Shown here one piece after another: positions 1 to 5,850 of a DNA stretch of 5,850 bases. Positions within the stretch are counted from its first letter, which is position 1. The number at the start of each line of letters is the position of its first letter. The notes below the pieces were generated by a model. It was not told the DNA's origin, did not search any database, and saw only the letters and a list, made by a program, of their open reading frames with translations. Both the position numbers and the translations under genes were made by a program. The stretch lies in contig JAEEYJ010000177.1 of NCBI GenBank assembly GCA_016291725.1, forward strand, positions 1 to 5,850, in the 5' to 3' direction. The DNA is from Solobacterium sp. (GTDB taxonomy: Bacteria; Bacillota_I; Bacilli_A; Erysipelotrichales; Erysipelotrichaceae).

Positions 1-1915
1 TCTGGCAATCGAGACCCACATGGGCCGTCACACGAACACGATCCTGCAGTCTGCGTTCTTCGCACTGAACGAGCAGATCATGCCGTACGCGACAGCGGTT
101 GAGCTGATGAAGGACAGTGCACGCCACACCTATGCACGCAAGGGCGCGGATGTTGTCCAGAACAACTGTGATGCGATCGACACCGGCAAGTCCGGTCTGG
201 TTGAGATCACAGTGAAGCCTGAATGGGCTGAGCTGCCTCATGAAGAGTCCCTGATCGTTAAGACAGGTGATGAGTACTTCGACAACAACCTGCAGAGAAT
301 CAACGCTCTGGAAGGCGACCGCATGCCGGTTTCCAGCTTCACGAAGTACGGTGTTCTGGATGGAACCATCCCGGGCAACGTTGCGTTCCGTGAAAAGAGA
401 ACGATTGCGGTCGAAGTCCCGTCCTGGGATGCTTCGAAGTGCGTACAGTGCGGCAACTGTGCGTATGTCTGCCCGCACGCTACCATCCGTGCATTCCTGC
501 TGGATGAAGCAGAAGTGGCTGCTGCACAGAAAGTCGCTGATGAGAACGGCGTTGAACTGACACTGCTCACACCGAGCAAGGCATACAAGGGCGCTGAAGA
601 GGCTGGCCTGAAGTACAGGATCCAGGTCTCCCCGCGCAACTGCGTAGGCTGCGGTGTCTGCATCAAGGAGTGCCCGACAAAGGCGCTGAATGTTGCGGAT
701 GTCAACGGCGAGCTCAATCAGGAAGCCCTGGCTGACATTCTCTACAAGCACACAGAGTACAAGCCGCAGTACGGCAACCAGGACACCGTCATGGGTGCGT
801 CCCTGCTGATGCCTTACTTCGAAGTTCCGGGAAGCTGCCCGGGCTGCGGTGAGACTCCGTACTACCGTCTGGTTTCCCAGCTGTTCGGCAAGGATATGAT
901 GGTTGCCAACGCAACAGGCTGCTCCATGATCTACTGCTCCGCTACTCCTTCCACTCCGTTCATTACGGATGCGGACGGTGACGGTGTCACATGGGCGAAC
1001 TCCCTGTTCGAGGACAACGCTGAATTCGGCTTCGGTATGGCACTGGCTCAGACGTTCAAGAATGCCAAGATCCTGAAGGTCATGGAAGACAACATGGATG
1101 AGGTTGAACCTGAACTGAAGGCTGCGTTCGAAGAGTACATCGCTGCGAACGGTGACCGTGAGAAGCAGAGGGCAGTCAAGCCGAGAATCATTGAGGGTGT
1201 CAAGGCGAGTGTTGTTGAGGAAGTCAAGATCCTGCTCGATATGGAGAGAGATCTGGTCGGCAAGTCTGTCTGGATCGTCGGTGGTGACGGCTGGGCATAC
1301 GATATCGGCTACGGCGGACTCGATCATGTCATGGCAAACGATCTCGATGTAAACGTTCTGGTACTTGATACGGAAGTTTACTCCAACACAGGCGGTCAGT
1401 CCTCCAAGTCCTCCCAGGCTTCTTCCATCGCGCAGTTCACTGCCGGCGGTAAGGCTCTGGCGAAGAAGGATCTGGGCCAGATCGTTATGGAATACGGTCA
1501 TGTCTATGTCGCTTCCATTTCCATGGGTGCCAACAGAGCTCAGACGCTGAAGGCCTTCAAGGAAGCGGAAAGCTACAAGGGACCGTCCCTGATTCTGGCG
1601 TACAGCCCTTGCATCGAGCATGGTATCAAGGGCGGCATGATCAATGCCCAGCAGAGGCAGAAGCTCGCGGTTGAGTGCGGCTACACCGTTCTGTACCGTT
1701 ATGATCCGCGCAAGGAGAAGCCGCTGCAGATCGACTCCAAGGCTCCGAACTGGGATAAGTTCCAGGACTACCTGCTTGCTGAAGCACGTTACTTCAACCT
1801 GCCGAGAATCAAGGGTCAGGAAGAAGCTGAGAGACTCTTTGCCAAGGCAAAGGCTGACGCTCAGGTCCGCTACGAAAAGCTGATGAAGAAGGTCAAGATT
1901 CAGAACGAAGAGTAA
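1..1915 (+). CDS. nifJ: Pyruvate:ferredoxin (flavodoxin) oxidoreductase, C-terminal part (5' end outside window)
   Basis: Cytoplasmic enzyme that oxidises pyruvate with CoA to acetyl-CoA and CO2 and reduces ferredoxin or flavodoxin, using thiamine diphosphate and three [4Fe-4S] clusters. The reading frame is open from the first bases (codons from base 2, reading LAIETHMGRHTNT), so the ATG at 20 is internal. About 637 residues are visible of the roughly 1,170-1,200 usual for the single-chain enzyme, so the N-terminal half lies upstream. Two ferredoxin-type CxxCxxCxxxCP motifs have Cys codons at 440/449/458/470 and 641/650/659/671. The proximal cluster ligands are Cys codons at 836, 845 (SCPGCGETPY), 920 (NATGCS) and 1610 (YSPCIEHGI). 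The thiamine-diphosphate motif starts at GGDG (1280-1291), continues with DIG (1301-1309) and ends with NTGGQ (1385-1399). Lys is mostly AAG and Leu mostly CTG, suggesting high expression (inference). A Cys at codon 935, where Gly is usual, is odd. The family assignment is secure; the physiological electron carrier cannot be read from sequence. Confidence 0.97.
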   Translation, partial: LAIETHMGRHTNTILQSAFFALNEQIMPYATAVELMKDSARHTYARKGADVVQNNCDAIDTGKSGLVEITVKPEWAELPHEESLIVKTGDEYFDNNLQRINALEGDRMPVSSFTKYGVLDGTIPGNVAFREKRTIAVEVPSWDASKCVQCGNCAYVCPHATIRAFLLDEAEVAAAQKVADENGVELTLLTPSKAYKGAEEAGLKYRIQVSPRNCVGCGVCIKECPTKALNVADVNGELNQEALADILYKHTEYKPQYGNQDTVMGASLLMPYFEVPGSCPGCGETPYYRLVSQLFGKDMMVANATGCSMIYCSATPSTPFITDADGDGVTWANSLFEDNAEFGFGMALAQTFKNAKILKVMEDNMDEVEPELKAAFEEYIAANGDREKQRAVKPRIIEGVKASVVEEVKILLDMERDLVGKSVWIVGGDGWAYDIGYGGLDHVMANDLDVNVLVLDTEVYSNTGGQSSKSSQASSIAQFTAGGKALAKKDLGQIVMEYGHVYVASISMGANRAQTLKAFKEAESYKGPSLILAYSPCIEHGIKGGMINAQQRQKLAVECGYTVLYRYDPRKEKPLQIDSKAPNWDKFQDYLLAEARYFNLPRIKGQEEAERLFAKAKADAQVRYEKLMKKVKIQNEE

Positions 1916-1927
1916 TCTTTCCTGAAG

Positions 1928-1964
1928 AAGAGAGATACGGCTCATATGCCGTATCTCTTTTTTT
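1928..1964 (+). terminator. Intrinsic terminator of the PFOR gene
   Basis: A perfect 11-bp inverted repeat (1931-1941 with 1948-1958, loop TCATAT) can be extended outward by A-U and G-U pairs from 1928. It is followed by an uninterrupted T-run at 1958-1964. It begins 13 bases after the PFOR stop codon, the expected place for rho-independent termination. There is no good T-run on the opposite side, so it appears one-directional. Confidence 0.93.
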
Positions 1965-1965
1965 C

Positions 1966-1994
1966 TTGCGCAACAGGGGGAGAAAGCATACAAT
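1966..1994 (+). promoter_or_regulatory. Probable sigma-A promoter of the leuS T-box transcript
   Basis: A -10 element TACAAT (1989-1994, five of six consensus bases) lies exactly 17 bases after a weak -35 TTGCGC (1966-1971; only TTG matches). The predicted start is near A2001, one base before the first paired base of T-box Stem I, which independently supports this placement. The -35 begins just two bases beyond the T-run of the upstream terminator. Confidence 0.7.
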
Positions 1995-2087
1995 AGACCT
2001 ATCACGTTGATTCTGTATGAGTAAGTGCTGAGGCGGCACAGAGAGACGGAGGAATGCTGCGATCCGGAGCGCCGAGATGCACTGAAG

Positions 2088-2090
2088 CTG
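2088..2090 (+). other. T-box specifier codon CTG (Leu)
   Basis: In T-box leaders the specifier triplet follows a GAAN segment on the 3' side of the specifier loop and precedes a purine. Here the 3' side reads GAAG-CTG-G between two helices, with AGTA on the opposite strand. CTG encodes leucine and matches the downstream leuS; the neighbouring frames GCT (Ala) and TGG (Trp) do not fit. The reader would be a tRNA-Leu with anticodon CAG (or UAG by wobble), which is inference. Confidence 0.85.
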
Positions 2091-2153
2091 GACAGAGGAG
2101 TGAACGCTGCTTCAGCGTTACAGAAGAACTGAGGGCATGTGCATACATGAACT

Positions 2154-2180
2154 AAGGTGGTACCGCGCTGAGGCGTCCTT
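2154..2180 (+). promoter_or_regulatory. T-box antiterminator element
   Basis: AAGG (2154-2157) can pair with CCTT (2177-2180), and GCG (2165-2167) with CGT (2174-2176). This leaves the seven-base TGGTACC bulge that captures the tRNA acceptor end. The 3' half of this structure is the 5' arm of the terminator that follows, so the two folds are mutually exclusive. Confidence 0.9.
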
Positions 2181-2199
2181 AGATACGGACGTCTTTTTT
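2171..2199 (+). terminator. Regulated terminator of the leuS T-box leader
   Basis: The stem pairs 2171-2178 with 2187-2194 (eight pairs including one G-U) around an eight-base loop, followed by T's through 2199. It is expected to form when tRNA-Leu is charged, stopping transcription 17 bases before the leuS start codon. The 5' arm overlaps the antiterminator. Confidence 0.92.
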
Positions 2200-2203
2200 C
2201 ATG

Positions 2204-2210
2204 AAGGGGG
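2204..2210 (+). promoter_or_regulatory. Ribosome binding site of leuS
   Basis: AAGGGGG ends six bases before ATG 2217, a good Shine-Dalgarno spacing. It lies wholly outside the T-box terminator, so control is at the level of transcription and the site is not itself sequestered. Confidence 0.75.
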
Positions 2211-2216
2211 ACAGAT

Positions 2217-4604
2217 ATGGGATTCGATCATAAGACAATTGAAAAGAAGTGGCAGAACTACTGGGAGGAGAACAAAACATTCGCAACGGATGTGAAGGAC
2301 TACAGCAAAGAAAAATACTACATCCTGGATATGTTTCCCTATCCCAGCGGACAGGGTCTGCATGTAGGACATCCGGAAGGCTATACAGCAACGGACATCA
2401 TGGCCAGGTACAAGCGAATGAAGGGTTTCAATGTCATGCATCCGATGGGATTCGATGCCTTCGGGCTGCCGGCAGAGCAGTTTGCGCTGAAGACCGGACA
2501 TCATCCGAGTGTATTCACCTACGCGAACATCGACCATTTCCGTGAGCAGATCAAAGCGCTCGGTTTCAGCTATGACTGGGACCGGGAAGTGCGTACCTGC
2601 GATCCGGACTACTACAAATGGACACAGTGGATCTTCCTGAAGCTGTATGAGAGGGGTCTGGCCTATGTTGCGGAGATGCCGGTCAACTGGTGTCCGGGAC
2701 TCGGTGCTGTACTGGCGAATGAAGAGGTCGTCAACGGCAAGAGCGAGATCGGCGGCTTCCCGGTTATCCGCAAGAACATGCGGCAGTGGGTGCTGAAGAT
2801 CACGGACTATGCAGAAGAACTGCTGAATGATCTGGAACTGGTCGACTGGCCGGAAAGCACCAAGGAAATGCAGAAGAACTGGATCGGCAAGTCCACCGGA
2901 GCAGATGTTGTGTTCCGGATCAAGGATACCGATAAAGAGTTTACGGTATTCACAACACGCTGCGATACGCTGTACGGCTGTACGTACTGCGTAATGAGCC
3001 CTGAACATCCGTTTGTGGATGAGATTACCGCTCCGGAATACCGGGAGGCAGTAGCGGCGTACAAGCAGGCATGCGCGACGAAATCCGATCTGGAAAGAAC
3101 GGATCTGAACAAGGACAAGACCGGTGTGTTTACCGGTGCGTACGCAATCAACCCGGTCAACGGGAAGGAAGTGCCGATCTGGATCGCGGACTACGTACTG
3201 GCTTCCTACGGTACCGGTGCGATCATGGCGGTTCCTGCGCACGACCAGCGTGACTGGGAATTTGCGAAGAAATTCGGTCTGGAAATCATTCCGGTTCTGG
3301 AAGGCGGAGACATTGCTGTTGAAGCCTGGACACAGGATGGTCTGCACATCAACAGTGAGTGGATGAACGGTCTGAACAAGGAGGACGCAATCCATAACAT
3401 GCTGGCATGGCTCGAAGAGAACCATGTCGGTTCGGAACGGGTGCAGTACAAGCTGCGTGACTGGATTTTTTCCAGGCAGAGATACTGGGGCGAGCCGATT
3501 CCGATCATCCATATGGAAGATGGTACCATGCGCACGGTTGCGCTGGATGATCTGCCTCTGGAACCTCCGGCGACGGACAACTACAAGCCAAGCCCGGACG
3601 GTGAATCGCCGCTGGCGAATCTACCTGAGTGGGTCAATGTTGAGATCGATGGAATGAAGGGTGTGCGTGAGACGAATACCATGCCGCAGTGGGCCGGCTC
3701 CTGCTGGTACTACATGCGCTATCTGGATCCGCACAACAACGAAGCGCTGGCGGACAAGGAAGTCCTGGATCACTGGCTTCCGGTTGATCTGTATGTCGGC
3801 GGTGCGGAACATGCAGTACTGCATCTGCTGTACTCCCGTTTCTGGCACAAGGTGCTCTATGATGCCGGTGTCGTATCCTGCAAGGAGCCGTTCAGGAAGC
3901 TGTTCCATCAGGGTATGATCCTGGGAGAGAACGGGGTAAAGATGTCCAAGTCGCTGGGCAACGTCGTTAATCCGGACGATATTATCCAGAGCCATGGTGC
4001 GGATGCGCTCCGTCTGTATGAAATGTTCATGGGACCGCTGGAGGCTTCGCTTCCTTGGTCTGACAAGGGCATGGACGGTGCGCGCAGATGGCTGGACCGT
4101 GTATGGCGCATGATCATGGAAGAAAACATGGTCACGGACCAGGATACACCGGCACTGGACTACAGCTACAACTACATGATCCGCAAGGTAACGAATGATA
4201 TTGAAACCCTCAACTTCAATACAGCGATCTCCCAGATGATGATCTTTGTAAATGACTGCTACAAGGAAAAGAAGGTCAGCAGGGATATGGCAGTGGGTCT
4301 GGTGAAGGCACTGAGCTGCTTCGCTCCGCACATCGGGGAAGAGATGTACCATGCACTGACCGGAGAAGCTACGGTTGCCTACGCTGCCTGGCCGGAGTAT
4401 GACGGGAAGAAGCTGGTGCTCGATACAGTGACCATCATCGTTCAGGTGAACGGAAAGGTCAGGGCGCGTCTGGAAACCGCAAAGGATACTGACGGCGAAA
4501 CACTCAAGGCAGATGCGCTGGCAGCTGTCAAGCAGTATACGGACGGAAAGGATTTCCGCAAGGTCATCATTATTCCGAACAAGCTTGTAAATATTGTTGT
4601 ATAG
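2217..4604 (+). CDS. leuS: Leucyl-tRNA synthetase (LeuRS)
   Basis: Cytoplasmic class I aminoacyl-tRNA synthetase that activates leucine with ATP and charges tRNA-Leu; 795 residues, complete and of usual bacterial length. The signature HVGH (HIGH) is at residues 49-52 and KMSKS at 575-579. The CP1 editing domain, which hydrolyses mischarged tRNA, lies at roughly 220-415. It holds the threonine-rich TTRCDT (246-251) and the AHDQRD segment (341-346) with its conserved aspartates. Family alignments usually show Pro where residue 249 is Cys. QGMILGEN runs almost directly into KMSKS, so the leucine-specific insertion of the E. coli enzyme is absent, as in B. subtilis. The anticodon-binding helical domain follows at about 640-720, and the small C-terminal tRNA-contact domain ends in KLVNIVV. 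The start is fixed by a Shine-Dalgarno six bases upstream and the normal family N-terminus ([16 protein letters not shown]). Expression is governed by the T-box leader; a terminator follows the stop. Confidence 0.99.
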   Translation: MGFDHKTIEKKWQNYWEENKTFATDVKDYSKEKYYILDMFPYPSGQGLHVGHPEGYTATDIMARYKRMKGFNVMHPMGFDAFGLPAEQFALKTGHHPSVFTYANIDHFREQIKALGFSYDWDREVRTCDPDYYKWTQWIFLKLYERGLAYVAEMPVNWCPGLGAVLANEEVVNGKSEIGGFPVIRKNMRQWVLKITDYAEELLNDLELVDWPESTKEMQKNWIGKSTGADVVFRIKDTDKEFTVFTTRCDTLYGCTYCVMSPEHPFVDEITAPEYREAVAAYKQACATKSDLERTDLNKDKTGVFTGAYAINPVNGKEVPIWIADYVLASYGTGAIMAVPAHDQRDWEFAKKFGLEIIPVLEGGDIAVEAWTQDGLHINSEWMNGLNKEDAIHNMLAWLEENHVGSERVQYKLRDWIFSRQRYWGEPIPIIHMEDGTMRTVALDDLPLEPPATDNYKPSPDGESPLANLPEWVNVEIDGMKGVRETNTMPQWAGSCWYYMRYLDPHNNEALADKEVLDHWLPVDLYVGGAEHAVLHLLYSRFWHKVLYDAGVVSCKEPFRKLFHQGMILGENGVKMSKSLGNVVNPDDIIQSHGADALRLYEMFMGPLEASLPWSDKGMDGARRWLDRVWRMIMEENMVTDQDTPALDYSYNYMIRKVTNDIETLNFNTAISQMMIFVNDCYKEKKVSRDMAVGLVKALSCFAPHIGEEMYHALTGEATVAYAAWPEYDGKKLVLDTVTIIVQVNGKVRARLETAKDTDGETLKADALAAVKQYTDGKDFRKVIIIPNKLVNIVV

Positions 4605-4610
4605 GACTGA

Positions 4611-4649
4611 ATGTGCTTCGCTCCGATATGGAGCGGGGCACATATTTTT
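4611..4649 (+). terminator. Intrinsic terminator of leuS
   Basis: A 14-pair stem (4611-4624 with 4630-4643; two internal T.G wobbles) closes a five-base loop and is followed by A and five T's (4645-4649). It starts six bases after the leuS stop codon. The T-run is short, so some read-through into scpA is possible. Confidence 0.88.
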
Positions 4650-4657
4650 GGTATAAT
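4649..4657 (+). promoter_or_regulatory. Extended -10 promoter of scpAB
   Basis: TGGTATAAT combines the extended -10 TGn motif with a perfect TATAAT hexamer (4652-4657). At 16-18 bases of spacing there is no good -35; that stretch is the 3' arm of the leuS terminator, so the promoter would rely on its extended -10. The predicted start is near G4664, with A4666 also possible, that is, at or within two bases of the scpA ATG. Confidence 0.7.
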
Positions 4658-4665
4658 TCTAAAGT

Positions 4666-5406
4666 ATGGATGAGTTTCTGATCAGTATAGAAAACTTTGA
4701 TGGTCCGCTGGATCTGATGCTGCATCTGATCCGGGAAAAGAAACTGGATCTGTTTGATCTGGATCTCAATATGCTGGCAGACCAGTACATTGCCTATCTG
4801 GATACCATGCGGGAGATGCACCTGGAAGTAGCCGGTGATTATCTCGTTATGCTGGCAGAAATGATAGAGTATAAGTCAAAGCGTCTGCTGCCGAAGGATG
4901 AAGCACAGGGCGAGGAAGACCTGGAGGATCCGAAGGACAGGCTGGTCAGAAGGCTGCTGGAATACCAGCAGTACAAGGAAGTGTCCAGGGAACTGGGCAG
5001 GGTGTATGAAGAGCGCCAGGGACAGTATTCCAGACCGCTTGCGGCGGAAGCAGAAGAGTGGATGAAGACGGACAATATGCATTATGAAGGCAGCCCGTAT
5101 GAACTGATGAAGGCAATGCGGAGATGCATGATCAGGATGCAGCTGAGCCGTCCTCTGGAGACGAAATATACGGAACGGGCCATCTCCATGGAAGAGCGGG
5201 AGCTGCAGATCCGGGCCAGACTGGACCGTCTGCCGGAAGTCTTCAGCTTCAACAGGCTGCTGGAGGATGTGGAAGATCTGCCGATGTTTGTCGCTACGTT
5301 CCTGGCAGTGCTGGATCTGGCGCGCCAGCATATGCTGGTGTTCCGGGTGGATGAGAAGGAAGAAATCTGGTTCTCGAAGGGAACCGTTCAGGAGGCTCAG
5401 GCATGA
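4666..5406 (+). CDS. scpA: Segregation and condensation protein A (ScpA, kleisin subunit)
   Basis: Kleisin that bridges the SMC dimer and binds ScpB, forming the SMC-ScpAB complex that condenses and segregates the chromosome; it acts on the nucleoid. At 246 residues it has normal ScpA length. The family N-terminus FDGPLDLMLHLI is at 11-22. The SMC-neck-binding helix region, ending YKSKRLLPK, is at 69-77. An acidic linker leads to DRLVRRLLEYQQYKE (91-105). The C-terminal winged-helix region that meets the SMC head is about 170-240 (FNRLLEDVEDLPMFVATFLAVLDL). The start is unambiguous: TAA at 4660-4662 is in frame two codons upstream, and MDEFLISIENFDG aligns with the usual ScpA N-terminus. No Shine-Dalgarno precedes it, and the promoter -10 ends only eight bases before the ATG, suggesting leaderless translation (inference). 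It overlaps scpB by four bases and is presumably translationally coupled to it. Confidence 0.97.
   Translation: MDEFLISIENFDGPLDLMLHLIREKKLDLFDLDLNMLADQYIAYLDTMREMHLEVAGDYLVMLAEMIEYKSKRLLPKDEAQGEEDLEDPKDRLVRRLLEYQQYKEVSRELGRVYEERQGQYSRPLAAEAEEWMKTDNMHYEGSPYELMKAMRRCMIRMQLSRPLETKYTERAISMEERELQIRARLDRLPEVFSFNRLLEDVEDLPMFVATFLAVLDLARQHMLVFRVDEKEEIWFSKGTVQEAQA
5390..5395 (+). promoter_or_regulatory. Ribosome binding site of scpB
   Basis: A perfect AGGAGG inside the end of scpA lies seven bases before ATG 5403. It selects that ATG over the in-frame ATGs at 5409 and 5412, and contrasts with the absence of any such site before scpA. Confidence 0.85.
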
Positions 5407-5850
5407 CAATGATGGATATTGATGAAATCAGGAAAGAGCCTTCCGAAGCGGAGGTACTGCCGGTACTGGAAGGACTGCTGTTCATCGTCGGTGATGATGG
5501 ACTGACACTGGATCAGGCTGCTGCAGTGCTGGAACTGCCGGAGGAGACGATCCGGGAGTACATGCTGAACCTGCAGCTGCGCTACCAGGATGATGCGCAT
5601 GGCATTGAGATTGTGGACTACGGCGGAATCTGGCGCTTCATCAGTAAGGCTTCCGTGCGTTCCTACGCTGAAAAGCTGTTCCAGATGGGCAGGAGTGCAT
5701 CGCTCTCCCAGGCTGCTCTGCAAACACTTGCCAGCATGCCCTACAAACAGCCGATCCCCCGGGTGGAAATTGAGTATAGCCGGGGCGTCGGTGCGGATAT
5801 GATGCTCAAGAAGCTGCAGGCGCGGGATCTGATCCGGGAAGCCGGCAGAA
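5403..5850 (+). CDS. scpB: Segregation and condensation protein B (ScpB), N-terminal part (3' end outside window)
   Basis: Dimeric partner of ScpA in the SMC-ScpAB condensin; it binds the middle of ScpA and helps gate the SMC ring. The frame is open to the window end, giving 149 residues of an expected 180-200 or so. Two winged-helix domains are recognisable. The first is around 17-80 (LEGLLFIVGDDGLTLDQAA, then IEIVDYGGIWRF). The second starts near 100 with LSQAALQTLA, YKQPI and VEIE, followed by RGV and DLIREAGR. The ATG overlaps the scpA stop as ATGA and has a perfect Shine-Dalgarno, so the two genes form one operon and are probably made in coupled amounts. Residues 111-126 depart from the usual family text: SMPY where IIAY-like is common, IPR for ITR, and EYSRGV for EEIRGV. 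I expect normal variation or possibly a sequence error, not loss of function. Confidence 0.93.
   Translation, partial: MTMMDIDEIRKEPSEAEVLPVLEGLLFIVGDDGLTLDQAAAVLELPEETIREYMLNLQLRYQDDAHGIEIVDYGGIWRFISKASVRSYAEKLFQMGRSASLSQAALQTLASMPYKQPIPRVEIEYSRGVGADMMLKKLQARDLIREAGR

Larger units (their letters stand above)
2001..2199 (+). promoter_or_regulatory. T-box riboswitch (tRNA-Leu sensing leader) controlling leuS
   Basis: The leader RNA binds tRNA-Leu and lets transcription into leuS proceed only when the tRNA is uncharged. Stem I can be folded by eye. The base helix is 2002-2005/2100-2103. A kink-turn follows, with a 3-nt bulge at 2006-2008 and tandem G.A pairs 2009/2099 and 2010/2098. The next helix is 2011-2016/2092-2097. 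The specifier loop has AGTA (2020-2023) opposite GAAGCTG (2084-2090). Above it are helices 2024-2028/2079-2083, 2034-2037/2071-2074 and 2047-2050/2063-2066, with a purine-rich AGAGAGA-containing bulge. Small hairpins follow at 2104-2109/2113-2118 and 2136-2140/2145-2149. The conserved T-box sequence AAGGTGGTACCGCG is at 2154-2167. Its TGGT (2158-2161) can pair with the ACCA end of a tRNA with discriminator A, as in tRNA-Leu. The leader is short (about 200 nt) and shows no obvious IIA/B pseudoknot. Identity is certain; details of the apical fold are less so. Confidence 0.95.

Noticed and set aside
20..22. ATG at 20 as the start of the first gene.
   Set aside because: Upstream in-frame codons (LAIETH) continue the protein, and the visible part lacks the N-terminal half of PFOR; the true start lies outside the window.
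238..717. A 159-codon antisense frame inside the PFOR gene.
   Set aside because: It covers the two ferredoxin motifs of a clear PFOR; its Ser/Ala/Thr-rich translation looks like an out-of-frame product and no start signals were seen.
2103..2119. The short perfect hairpin as a separate terminator or small RNA.
   Set aside because: It has no T-run and sits between Stem I and the T-box sequence, so it is best read as a linker hairpin of the riboswitch.
2199..4643. Two long open frames antisense to leuS (437 and 340 codons, at 2199-3512 and 3621-4643).
   Set aside because: They are in the antisense frame whose codons mirror leuS codons. Stops there need TTA, CTA or TCA in leuS, which this CTG-rich gene rarely uses. 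The translations resemble no family, and LeuRS on the + strand is certain.
4876..5409. Antisense frames across scpA and into scpB (4876-5409 and 5397-5723).
   Set aside because: They overlap well-conserved ScpA and ScpB coding sequence, and their translations have no recognisable domain.
5590..5802. A 70-codon + strand frame near the window end.
   Set aside because: It is an out-of-frame shadow of scpB, whose own frame carries both winged-helix domains and a perfect ribosome binding site.
1..5850. CRISPR arrays, insertion sequences, tandem repeats, tRNA or rRNA genes, or an undescribed defence or mobile system.
   Set aside because: Nearly all sequence is explained by four core genes and their control signals; no repeat arrays, transposase or terminal inverted repeats were seen.

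Overview
The window reads entirely on the + strand and carries four protein-coding genes. Two are cut by the window edges: the C-terminal half of a pyruvate:ferredoxin oxidoreductase (nifJ/por type), a complete leucyl-tRNA synthetase (leuS), a complete scpA, and the first two thirds or so of scpB. The host is most likely an anaerobic member of the Bacillota (Firmicutes). The reasons are the tRNA-sensing T-box leader in front of leuS, the LeuRS form that lacks the leucine-specific insertion before KMSKS (as in Bacillus subtilis), the ScpA/ScpB pair, and a PFOR for pyruvate oxidation. The base composition is balanced to GC-leaning and CTG is by far the commonest Leu codon. That suggests a GC-richer lineage, perhaps in Erysipelotrichia or Clostridia, but I cannot name a genus.

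Layout. 1-1915: PFOR, closed by a strong intrinsic terminator (1928-1964). 1966-2216: leuS control region, holding a sigma-A-type promoter, a compact T-box riboswitch whose Stem I contains a kink-turn, a specifier loop displaying CTG, the canonical T-box sequence, competing antiterminator and terminator, and then the leuS ribosome binding site. 2217-4604: leuS. 4611-4649: leuS terminator, running directly into an extended -10 promoter (4649-4657) only 8 bases before the scpA ATG. 4666-5406: scpA. 5403-5850: scpB, overlapping scpA by four bases (ATGA) and running off the end.

The genes form three transcription units with different jobs. PFOR is energy metabolism: pyruvate to acetyl-CoA with reduced ferredoxin. 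leuS charges tRNA-Leu and is switched on by uncharged tRNA-Leu through the T-box. scpAB encodes the non-SMC subunits of the chromosome-condensing SMC-ScpAB complex.

I found no mobile element, CRISPR array, tRNA/rRNA gene or unknown system; this is mainly ordinary core-genome sequence. The most notable points are the scpA start, which has an ideal extended -10 but no leader and no Shine-Dalgarno (a probable leaderless or near-leaderless mRNA), and the CTG specifier of the leuS T-box. Lesser points are a few unusual residues at normally conserved sites in PFOR, LeuRS and ScpB.
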